This document shows positions 49,085-58,831 of a stretch of 64,000 nucleotides of DNA, piece by piece. This DNA comes from Lepidonotus clava (taxonomy: Eukaryota; Annelida; Polychaeta; Phyllodocida; Polynoidae). Under the pieces are notes generated by a model. That model saw nothing but the letters and a program-made list of their open reading frames with translations, had not been told where the DNA came from and made no database searches. The position numbers and the translations under genes are program-made. Each line of letters starts with the position of its first letter. Within the stretch, counting starts at the first letter, position 1. The stretch covers positions 23,243,961 through 23,307,960 of the forward strand of contig OW387148.1 of NCBI GenBank assembly GCA_936440205.1, written 5' to 3'.

Positions 49085-51185
49085 CTACACAGACAGAAGT
49101 ATATATATAGATCCACGGGGGTCAATGTCGACTTACAAGTCGCAGAAGAAGTACTGATAATCCATCCGTTAAGGGCATGTTGGTCGATGTGTGGGGTATC
49201 CTAGATAATTAGTGAGTGTATGTATAATGGTATCCACAATGTTGGGGGTATCCGATGTAAGGTGGGTTTAGATCCGTCGTTTGTTTCTCCTCCTGCGCTG
49301 TACATGGAGAAGTCCCTGGAGTGGAGAAGGAGAATGGTTTCATTAAAAAACTAAAATGGGATTTGTCAATATGAAATATGGCTTCGGCAGCCCTGAAATA
49401 GATAGCGTGATCCCTACGGGAAAAAGGGGGACACTAAGATGCTCAGAGCTATTTGAATCATTGTCAACATTTTCCCCACACTGCCCAGATTCTATCAACT
49501 ATCTATAAAACACAAGTCAGTGTAACTAAATGCTTGGAACTGTTCTGTGCTGGCCTATGGCTATTAGACACCATTAGCACAGTGGTAGATTGTATTGGCC
49601 AAGTATGACTGTCTCGGCGATTGCTAAATAAACCTATCAAGCTAACCTGTGTATACATACGTATATAGAAGGGTTAGGGAAATGACCATTATGAAATCGT
49701 ATAATTTGATGTTTTATATATTTTTTCATGTTTTACTCTCACTTCCTTCTCTTTAGAAAATAGAACTCAAATAGACGTGACTATACTGTTCATTTATCTC
49801 CACGTGGTCGGAGCAGATCTTAGAATCTAGTCAATCTCATTCCCATATAATTATACAGTTACTGCTCCATGCTCATATACAATGACTGCTCCCTCGTTAA
49901 GGACCAACCTAACACCATAACATAGAAATGATCTTGGCCTAATGCCCCTCTTCTATGGTCAATAGTAACGCCTACTATGCCAAAGCCGATTCTTCGGAAT
50001 CACAAAGGCAACACGTTGCGGATCTGATAATAAAGTATTTAGTGTAATGAGACCCGTTTGCTGACTGATCATGGAATATGCCTGACACGTTACAGGACAA
50101 AAATGCCATGTCTGGACTAATTTATCAACATTAAGAATTAGGCCTATGCCTGGTTATTGAACAACTTCTGTTTGCTAGTGTTAAAACGCCAAGAGCCGGT
50201 CCCAAATCTGGATCTAAATTTATGGCCTGGATGCTTTAAAAGTCACGTGACACTACTTAAAAGCTCTTATTGGTCAAACCAATACGCGTGAGGCTTTAAA
50301 TTGAGTTTTATTATTTCCGTTGAGACTGTACCTTCAAACGAGTGTTTACCAAACCATGTACCCGTATATTTCTGTCCTGAGATGTGCATACTGTTGATGT
50401 TGTCATACATAGATTCTCAAGATGGTCTTCAGAGGAATACATGTTGCTTATTATATCACATCTCTTAAAGTTTTCAACGTCAAAACTCGAAATCTAAATA
50501 TCATTTGACAGGACGAAGTAAAGTACTACTACCCCGAAGTAAGAGGACCTTGTTGAACTGAGAGAACGGTAGATAAATGGGATATCCATCAAAACTATAC
50601 TCCCCTTAAGGATTGATTTCTTATTATTCTAGCTCACAATACAATATTTCAGTTGGTCTTATGATATCAACTTGTCGTATGATAGTACCTCCAATCAACC
50701 AGGTAACAAAGTAACGACAGCTGGATTTTCCTACGTTCCTATATCTAGACTACGAAAGAACCAAACATAAATTTCTAATACAGATATGAAAACTTCAGCA
50801 ATCATAAGCTGTCTTAATTGCCTTATCTCAGAAGGCACACTATCTATCAATTTTGTATGCAATATCAATTTCCATAATCAGCTGCTCTTTTCCACATAAT
50901 CATGTTTTTTCGTTATTAACTGTGAAAAGGCGACGCAGGTATAGGCCTCAACATCACCGTCAAAATAATAAAATTAGATCTATCATGAAATGAATGGGAC
51001 ATTTTTGCACTCCTCCCATATAAATGTAGATCTAATAAGGGTAGGAAAAATAAAATGAAAAACAATTTGACCTTTAGAATTCACCACCACTGAATAGCAC
51101 AGAACCACGGCAAAGTACTGTTGTAAGCTGCCTAGCATGATGATATATACTTAAAGTTTCCTTATCTATCCAATAGGACACTTCC
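49085..51185. other. Noncoding DNA upstream of the signal-peptide exon
   Basis: No exon recognised. A TATATATA run at about 49101-49109 lies just before the acceptor and could be mistaken for a TATA box. Promoter-type motifs at 50242-50283 are listed separately. Confidence 0.4.
50242..50283. promoter_or_regulatory. Palindromic E-box and facing CCAAT boxes
   Basis: The perfect palindrome GTCACGTGAC lies at 50242-50251 and a second perfect inverted repeat, ATTGGTcaaACCAAT, at 50269-50283. The latter offers two NF-Y sites facing each other across three bases. An ACGCGT follows. Such an arrangement fits a bidirectional or insulated regulatory element. Confidence 0.35.
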
Positions 51186-51335
51186 CAGGGGTTGATCCAG
51201 AGATTTTCAAAAGGGGGCGCCCTATTGTAAAATTTTCCACGGGACCCTCCGGGTCCGGAAGGTTTACATTGAAAAACATTTTGCCAAAATAGGGGGGGGG
51301 GGAGCCCCCTGTGTCCCCTCCTAAATCCGCCACTG
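51186..51335. mobile_element. 150-bp MITE with 5-bp target duplication
   Basis: CTTCC at 51181-51185 and again at 51336-51340 flanks an insert starting CAGGGGTTGATCCAGAG and ending ATCCGCCACTG, whose ends are imperfect inverted repeats (CAGTGGCGGAT-type). Inside each end lies a GGGGGC(G/T)CC block. A G run of about 10 sits near 51292-51301. The antisense frame across it (GFRRGHRGLPPPLF) is the usual spurious translation of such inserts. Confidence 0.7.
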
Positions 51336-52118
51336 CTTCCATCCAGATAATAATAATTAAAGACATTGAACCTCAAACTAGTAGGCATCCATGAATGAGG
51401 TCTATATCCGTGGCCCAAATCACGTCTACATGTCGACATTGCACCACTATCCTGACCGTATCCTTCTCCCAATATTGATGACCGCGCACCACCAGAGTGC
51501 CTCAGCCTCCCTCTACCCACACCCAGCGGCGGCTCGTGTCCTCCAGGGTTGGTAAACAGGTGGGCGGGGAACGAGGGTTCTCCTGTGGCCGCCCGGAGCA
51601 CCTGGTAGCTGGCCACTAATTGTCCGATGATGTAGCGCGCGCCACTCCACGGTTAATGGGCTGGGCCGACAGGAGTGGGCGGGCCATGGGATCCTCTCCT
51701 CCAGTGTCCCCTCCAGGTCCGCGCACCCACCCGCCTGGTGGGCATCTCATTGCCTCACTGCCCGACACGGCCATCCAATCCCACGACCCACAAGTACTCA
51801 TACCTTAACGCCGCACCTACTGGCCTGCCCTAGGTCCTCGCTTATTTACTTACATAGTAACCTACTTCATTTCATTTCCGAATCAGTTCTTCCCTTGCCT
51901 CTGCTCTCAACCGCCTACTTGTATTGGGAGACTTCTGTGTCACCGGTCATACTGCCCACAACTAATGAACCATGTTCACTCCCCTGAGTGTCCACAATGA
52001 GCCACCATTGCCCGACCTCTACACAACTCCGGCTCCATCATTGGGCCCACTCCCCAACCATCGGCAGGTCAGTCGTATAGATCTTTTTCGAGAGTGCGGT
52101 GCCCTGCTAGCGGTATAG
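51336..52118. other. Unassigned noncoding DNA, GC-rich in its first half
   Basis: 51470-51800 is GC-rich and open on both strands with no recognisable domain. If the 49-kb gene starts at the 52.7-kb promoter patch, this interval would lie in its 5' intron. That is speculative. Confidence 0.35.
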
Positions 52119-52379
52119 GCCGAGCCTCTGTTTTGGGATATCGAGTATGATGAGATCAGGCTAAAAGTATTGGGAACAAGGCCTCTATATATGGGAAGAT
52201 TCGCTGGTCAGGTTTGTGGAAAAGGTGTATTATTAGGTTCCCCAGCCAAGCCAGTGACCTACACCAGTCAAGAGCAACTGCAAGAGGCGTCTAAAGGGCC
52301 GCCATCCAGAGTTAGCAAAATAATTGAAAAATCAAAAGAGATGCTATGCAACGGATTTAAACATAGCCCTTACTTTCTA
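52119..52379 (+). CDS. Candidate coding exon, family unknown
   Basis: A frame open for 87 codons starts right after an acceptor-like GCGGTATAG (ending 52118) and runs in phase 0 exactly into a perfect donor, CTA|GTAAGT, with the intron at 52380. The product starts AEPLFWDIEYDEIRLKVLG and ends near SKEMLCNGFKHSPYFL. A lysine/glutamate-rich stretch (SRVSKIIEKSKEML) looks helical. Composition and codon variety look coding. The acceptor has only a weak pyrimidine tract, and no family is recognised. Confidence 0.35.
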
Positions 52380-52659
52380 GTAAGTGTTTCTTGAAATGCT
52401 ATCACCTGTAAACTTGCATCAGCCGACTAATAAAATGTGCAGCGCATCTCGCACAACGACTTCCTCACCCGACCAAGTCACCTCTACTCCCAGCATCTCA
52501 CCACCCGCCATGCGACCACCCTCATCAATGTTTCACTTTAAACCACCCCATTTCCAACGGAACCCCTCCTCCCACTCCCCTCAGCCCCCCTCCCCACTCA
52601 GGAGGATTCACCAGGAGGACGCCAGGGGGCGTGCTCACTGGGACCGTCGCTAAACAATG
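52380..52659. other. Unassigned, C-rich
   Basis: C/T-rich sequence open by composition in several frames. No supported gene. Confidence 0.4.
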
Positions 52660-52730
52660 GCCGGCCCGTCGCTTCCGGTCAGCGGCGGAAGTAGTAGGGA
52701 CACCACGTGATTGGCTGGGCGCGGACTGGT
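52660..52730 (-). promoter_or_regulatory. Promoter-like patch: two ETS sites, CACGTG and CCAAT
   Basis: Contains GCTTCCGGTC at 52671-52680, GCGGAAGTA near 52685, CACGTG at 52704-52709 and an abutting ATTGG at 52710-52714 (CCAATCACGTGG when read on minus). The CCAAT orientation and position suit transcription on minus, toward the exon at 49084. The ETS pair would allow either direction. It directly borders the G-rich minisatellite. Confidence 0.4.
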
Positions 52731-52754
52731 TGGATTCCCAGGCTATCTAACGCC

Positions 52755-53245
52755 GGAGGGGGTTGGCCGTGGAGGAGGGGGTTGGCCGTGGAGGAGGGGG
52801 TTGGCCGTGGGGGAGGGGGTTGGCCGTGGAGGAGGGGGTTGGCCGTGGAGGAGGGGGTTGGCCGGTGAGGGAGGGGTTGGCCGTGGAGGAGGGGGTTGGC
52901 CGTGGTGGAGGGGGTTGGCCATGGAGAAGGGGGTTGGCCATGGAGGAGGGGGTTGGCCGTGGAGGAGGGGGGTTGGCCGTGGTGGAGGGGGTTGGCCGTG
53001 GAGGAGGGGGTTGGCCGTGGGGGAGGGGGTTGGCCGTGGAGGAGGGGGTTGGCCGTGGAGGAGGGGGTTGGCCGTGGGGGAGGGGGTTGGCAGTGGAGGA
53101 GGGGGTTGGCCGTGGAGGAGGGGGTTGGCCGTGGAGGAGGGGGGTTGGCCGTGGGGGAGGGTGTTGGTCAGGGAGGAGGGTGTTGGTCAGGGAGGAGGGG
53201 GTTGGGCATGGGGGAGGGGGTAGGACATGGAGGAGGGTGTTGGGC
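52755..53245. repeat. G-rich minisatellite, 19-bp unit, about 25 copies
   Basis: The unit TTGGCCGTGGAGGAGGGGG repeats from 52763 with a period of 19, with occasional 18- or 20-base copies and an A/G change in GGAGG/GGGGG. Late copies switch to GTCAGGG and GGACATGG variants. Because 19 is not a multiple of three and no frame of the unit has a stop, long frames exist on both strands (up to about 203 codons). These repeat GVGRGGGGWPW and the like and are by-products. The plus strand is strongly G-rich, with G5 tracts. Confidence 0.95.
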
Positions 53246-55077
53246 TCCAGGCGGGGAGAGTCTGGTTCAACTGTGGGATGGGACAGGCCAATTAGCAATC
53301 AACACACTGATGATACACAATTGACTGCACGACCAATATTTCCACAGTTTATCCAACTAGTATCTTATAACTAATTTTATCACATGTTATTGTGTAAACT
53401 TTAGTAATCGATATTCCTTCATAAAGTATAACAGCTTTAATTGTTATATCATAACAACAATCTTTTCTAATAGCTCCAATAAAGAAAATCTTGTATATTA
53501 AATTTCTGACCATTTCCTCACAATTTGTCTACTATTGGCAATGATCCCAGATGATTATTTGCTTTAGGTTTTAGCAGAAGCCAACCTGAAGTGTGTGTGT
53601 GAAGGGTGTGTGTAAGCGGTAGGGGTGGTTAAAGGGGGCCGGATTCCCGTCACGACTAGGGCACCCACTGGTCATTACCATTACCTGGTTATAGTCCCCT
53701 CCCATTTACATCACACCCGTTTCTCCGCCCATATGTATTCTGACAGACGCTGGCACGGCCGCAGGAAGCCACAGTGGTTTTACATTACTATTTGACTGCT
53801 GCTTTCGCACATCATCTACATACGGCTTCGTTGTAAAATCCATTATCTTCTCACGTCAACTTCACTGAAACCCGACTGCTACTTCACTTCAAATGATTCT
53901 CTGTAGATGCAATATTACAAAAGCTAGATTTCACTGAAACGGTAAGGTTATAGTCCAGACAACTGCAGCAATAAGGAGGATTGTTCTTTTATAATTATGT
54001 CGCTATACATTCGAGAGAAGTCCACTATGTGGAAGTAAAAATATAATCGATATTTAGAAAGATACAGAAATATCGAGATCAAGTAATTCACTGTTTTCTC
54101 ATATATAAAGGACTCAACTCTCTGAAGATGACTTTCTGATGAGAAGAAAACTTAAACACGAGTCTTGTAGAAAGTATGCTCTGTTTGTACAACGCATAAA
54201 GGCGACTGACGTTCTTCAGATTATTGTAAGACATGAACCTTCCTCTTCTTATTGTCACATAGGCCTAATTGGAAGGGATTCCCGGAAATGTCATACATCT
54301 TATTTGATGTAACATCTTTCTTCTGCCCTATTCGTCCTCCTCCCCGTTCATTTTCTTTCTCTCTTGTCGTAGTACATGATGTAAATGTACATTCTCTTTC
54401 TAGACCGAGTACATTAACACAGAAACCCTTTTTTAGACATTGTCTTTCTCGTAAACCTTTGTGCTCTCGCTTTATGGTTTTCTGACACATTCTCTGCCTC
54501 CTTTCCTCCAACACTTTCCCACCCCTCTGCCCCAGCCTCCTCCTGCCCATTCAGCCTGTAATTACAGCCCCTCAGCCCCATCCCTCCAGGGCAGCCACCA
54601 AATGGGAACCTCAACATCACTTGTCGGCTTGGTCGGCGTGCAAACAACTGGCTTAATCAAGACGGACCTTAAGGCCCGGGGGACGGTGGAGAGTGATGTC
54701 TTAACTAACCACAGCCTGAGTATGCGCCATAAACTGCGGCTACCAGGTTCCTTAAGCATGGGAAAGCCCCATCTACGGACATAATTGGACTGGCAACATA
54801 CTTACAAGATTTGCGAATTGCCGTTAAAATCTCCAGCCTCCCAACCGAATAATGGTTCTTGATTATGGTTCGTTATACATGAATCACTGCTTCATAATTC
54901 TTTGACATGCAAAAGAATATAGCTTTCATGACCCTGGGTTTCATATCATCTCATCTACAGCAATTTCCTTTGCCAAGAGTTGAAAAGATTGAGTGCCCAG
55001 GGTTCTGTTTTTGTTCCTTTTCTCTAAAGGAGAAAACTGCCAAGTACCTCTGACAACGCAAGCAAACGAGGTCTGCT
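53246..55077. other. Unassigned noncoding DNA
   Basis: No gene recognised. A short GTGTGTGTGT microsatellite lies near 53592. Frames of 107-109 codons on both strands at 54221-54784 overlap each other and lack splice support. Confidence 0.4.
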
Positions 55078-55200
55078 CGGATCACGTGACCTACGACAGG
55101 GTCATGTGACCGGCTCCGTCGTACGAGAGGCCGACCAATCAAGGCGCCCGGCATAAAAAACGGCTACAGTAATAAAGACGCTGAACTGGAGGACCCGAAA
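55078..55200 (+). promoter_or_regulatory. Promoter-like array ahead of an open frame
   Basis: In order on plus: TCACGTGACC at 55082-55091, TCATGTGACC at 55102-55111 (two E-boxes of the same type, 20 bases apart), CCAAT at 55135-55139, and an ATAAAA TATA-like box from 55153. The ATG at 55200 lies 47 bases downstream of the TATA-like box. A start would be expected near 55183, giving a very short leader. Confidence 0.4.
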
Positions 55201-55649
55201 TGGGAAAGCTAGAGCGGCAGGAGCAGGCAAGCGGCCAGCAAACCACATCACGAATGCCGCGAGGCTTGGTGCTTAGCTGTGACAAATGCCAAACCGACAA
55301 AATGACTGAATCCATCTCAATTCCATGCTTAGTGGCGAGGACTTTCTGGCAGGAAAATACTCCAAGGTTGACCGCCTTGTTGACCCTCTGTCACCATGGT
55401 AACGGCAGGCGGTGTCGCGTCCCCGGAGCACCCCCCGCGCACTTTGACGTAGTGACGGTAAATGTTTGCCCGTCCTTTGCCCGGGCCCAGCTGTCAGCCG
55501 CTGTTAGCCCTGCTCTGTCAGGCCCCTCCAGCAGCCTTAACAAGGGATTCCATCAAATGCAGCAGGAAAAATGGCTTTTCAGGCTTCCCTTCAGAAGGAA
55601 TTTCTTTCGCAATGGCAAAAGCTTGCCTTGCTTGTCAAAGGAACAATAG
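55200..55649 (+). CDS. Hypothetical 149-codon frame, unproven
   Basis: It is the longest non-repetitive single frame in the window that has promoter-like sequence directly upstream. It begins MGKLERQEQASGQQ and is rich in serine, arginine, proline and cysteine, with no recognised domain, signal peptide or membrane segment. A second frame (55462-55689) overlaps it, and the composition could arise by chance in a GC-richer patch. If expressed, it might be a noncoding first exon rather than a protein. Confidence 0.2.
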   Translation: MGKLERQEQASGQQTTSRMPRGLVLSCDKCQTDKMTESISIPCLVARTFWQENTPRLTALLTLCHHGNGRRCRVPGAPPAHFDVVTVNVCPSFARAQLSAAVSPALSGPSSSLNKGFHQMQQEKWLFRLPFRRNFFRNGKSLPCLSKEQ

Positions 55650-58207
55650 GGAATTGATTAAGAAATTCAACGTGAAACGGACCAAATAGGTGAAAAGCCC
55701 GGTAACAAGGCATTGAGTGATGATTTTGAAGAATTATTATGGTTTAAATGTGCAACCAATTGTTGGGATTCACTGCATGGGGAAAAGTCCCATTTTGAAA
55801 GAGACGCGGTTGCCTTTTCAGAACGTGAACATACAATATGCCATATGATACGTCTTTGTCAGGGAAACATGATACAAAAAATATCAATTTCCTCTACATG
55901 ATTAACCTTCTGTTTACTTCCGTTCATACCTTAAAACGCCCAAACCCAGAACCTAAAAACAGTAGAGCAAAAGTAAAGTTAATTGGTGCCGCACAGAGAG
56001 AAGCGTCAGGTTGTAATACTCCCCGAATGAGATGGATGGGCGAAAAAGTATTACATCAATCTTAGCACTTTGTGTTAACTGGGGTGAACCCCCGCCTCTC
56101 CCAGCTGACCCTGGGTGTATAGTACTGATTTAAAGAGCCATCCATCATCCAGCTCCATGCTAGGCCTAGGAGGAGCATGGACGCAGCCTTTTGTTCCCAC
56201 TCGGAGCCCATTAGTCAAAGTGGGAGCTGTTATTACAAGCCATGTACACTTCAAGATGATGATGTGCACTGCACGCTTAAATCTCTCTTCTGAAGCAAAA
56301 CAAAAGGTACTTATTTTATATAAGCTGTCTTTTAAATGGAACAAAAAGGTACTTACTTTCATATTCTCAAGGCATACAAAAAGATGTTGCAGCCCTGGGA
56401 GTACGTAATGGTTCAGTCGTTTTATGTTACAGTGGTACTGTATGTTTTGAAACCTTCTGTATGAAATATGATATGCTTTATAAAGATACATTTCCAATAT
56501 CCTTTACATATACCGGCCTCGGGGTGATATGATATTGAAACAGGTTCTGACATCTGGTGCGTTTAATTTACGTGCCCTATTGAAAATTGAATACATGTGG
56601 CTTTGTGCCTACTGAGCAATTGTATATATTCAACAAAAGCTAAAATCATTAGCACAACGTAAAAACGGTGAAATTGAAATGCACAGCCTGTCCTCACTGT
56701 GCATCATCTGTCATTGCAATTTTGACAGTTTAGGGGAATGGGTTAGCTCCTGGGTGATAGGGGTTATGACAAGGTTGGCAAATGGGTTTTAGGATGAGGG
56801 AACGGGGTCACGGAACTGGAGATTGGAGAACCTCCCTTCTGCATCCCCCAGAGTGGTACCTCCCCCCCTGGAGGAGTGTCTGCCTATTGTTACCTTCAAT
56901 CTGTTACCTCCGGCAGCCAGGTCATATAGGTGAAAGACGGATGGTGACAGATGGTGACAGGTGACAGACAGACCTACAGCATGCTGACAGATGATGGAAC
57001 AAAACGGTTGCCGTGCATGTTTTCCCACTCTGCCGATTGTCACATGGGAGTCCTGGGAGAGGACGGATGTCTATTTGGGATTATCAGGGTATACAAACGT
57101 GGACGTATTGGTACTTTAGCTGATTGGGGTATATATTGCTTGGCATCCCTGGGAAATCTGGATGGATGAGGTTTTGAGGGACCAGAAAAGACACTCATAT
57201 ATATATGCAATTTAGACCGAACCAATATCATTAGAAGATATACCTGAATATTCCATCGCATGATAGATCTAATCACTTTGGTAATCTGGTGATAATCCAC
57301 CAGCGTCGTCCAATTAACTCAAAGCACGACGCCTCTTTCACGGAATGAAATACCTGCTTCTTCCAATAGCCCTTCTCCTCTTGCCCCAATTTTGAGTCTG
57401 ACGTCGATATGATGACTTTAAATCAGCAAAGTCTATTATGGAATTGACGGCACGTGTGGTTTTGAGGTGTGGGAGACGTGGTGCGAAATCCCCGAGCCTT
57501 TGGTGGTTTTCAATCAGAGTGAGAAGGTGCTTCATCAAGGCAAGATGGGAGGATCATCTAAGGCTCAGACTTTTATGTGGTCGTTATAATGGAGGTTATT
57601 TATTCCCCTTTGCACGGAAAACATTTATTTCAGTTTTAAATGAGCATTTAAAACACATATTAAAATTAATCAATTCCTGTTCAGGCGATTCCTAACACCA
57701 CTTAGATAATGCGTGTTATAAAGAAACACATAAATCAGATAACGACAAGGAACATCTCTTTGTCAATTACATAATTAATCTTCCATGGTAGCTTTAATCA
57801 TAGGACACTAATGCTTATTACTTTACTAGAAAATCGAATATAACATCGTTAAACTATTATAAATTATGCCGATAGTTAACAATGGCACCAACAGGTGCTT
57901 GAATCAAACTGTAAGGTCCTGTTCCCTAAAAGATCATTTATCTCTAAAGTCTAAATCCAATTAATGACAAGCAGGTGAGTACGGTGTCTCCAGGGAAACC
58001 ACAAGCTTGGTGCTAGTACGTTACTTAAGCAGGTGTTTCACGAGTTTTATGACCACCCAGTGACACCTTAAGCTGAACGTTCAATTTGATAATATTATTT
58101 ATTTGATAGGACATTGTTCCTACATCGCCTGCATGGAACAGGAGGTGGAATGCCAGTATTAGTCTGCACCTATCCTAACTAGGATACCAAATCGGGATGC
58201 ATGAAAA
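55650..58207. other. Unassigned noncoding DNA
   Basis: No gene recognised. A consensus-like donor, CAG|GTGAGT, lies near 57972 without a partner. A short GGTGACAG-type direct repeat occurs at 56940-56965. The antisense 140-codon frame at 56075-56497 has no motif or splice support. Confidence 0.4.
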
Positions 58208-58831
58208 TTTGTGACCAGCCGAGGGGAAAGGATGCTCCGAGGTTTCTATATTTGCTATCCTAAACCTAATATTTAAGGAGATATGGGGAGATCTATGAAA
58301 AAAAGTGATAATTTTGTCTTAGATCAACTTTTTGTGTAGAATTCATTTATCATATCCAAAACATTCCATCATAATGGAATATTTCTATATTTGGAATGTC
58401 AATGGAACGTTTTGAAATGGGAAATTCACCTAATTCATTCTATTTGGTTGCCATGGAAACCAAAATACATGAGATTTTCAGAAAATAGTGTAATCTGTGA
58501 GAAACTATAATTTCTTGGTCTCAACATTGAAAACACAATACACTTATCATTTTGAGTTAAAAAATAATGAATAAAAGTGTGTTTTTCAATATCTACTTGC
58601 AATTATGATAATTTATTATACTTTATGCAAAATCTCAATAAATACAAGAAAATCAAGCTTTTCCTCATTTTCTGGTATCCTGACAGTGTTATGTATAAGG
58701 GCCCATAACTTCTTTAATAATTATCAGATTTGGACATGCTTGATATCATTTGAAAGCTAAGAACCTGCCCTACAACAATGGTTCATAGGAAATCCCGCAC
58801 GGAGCACCCTTTCCCCTCGTTGGGTCACAAA
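58208..58831. mobile_element. TIR element of about 625 bp, non-autonomous
   Basis: The left end TTTGTGACCAGCCGAGGGG, continuing AAAGGATGCTCCG, matches the reverse complement of the right end TTTGTGACCCAACGAGGGG, continuing AAAGGGTGCTCCG, over about 34 bp with few differences. The interior is AT-rich and noncoding with small palindromes around ATTCCA. No clear target-site duplication. Superfamily not determined. Confidence 0.75.

Noticed and set aside
49101-49109. TATATATA as a TATA box for the 49-kb exon
   Set aside because: It is only about 25-30 bases from the ATG and directly precedes a good acceptor tract, so an intron end is the better reading.
51074-51616. 180-codon antisense frame as a gene
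   Set aside because: Its middle is the translation of the 150-bp MITE at 51186-51335 and the rest lies in GC-rich sequence open on both strands; no domain or splice evidence.
52711-53374. Gly/Trp-rich or Pro-rich repeat proteins on both strands
   Set aside because: All frames of the 19-bp repeat are stop-free, so long frames are expected without selection.
54125-54180. Hammerhead-ribozyme-like CTGATGA...GAAA...GTC
   Set aside because: The core words occur in order, but stem II is missing and the strand following GTC does not pair with the strand preceding CTGATGA.
54221-54784. Overlapping 107-109 codon frames on both strands
   Set aside because: Mutually overlapping, basic or low-complexity products without domain or splice evidence.
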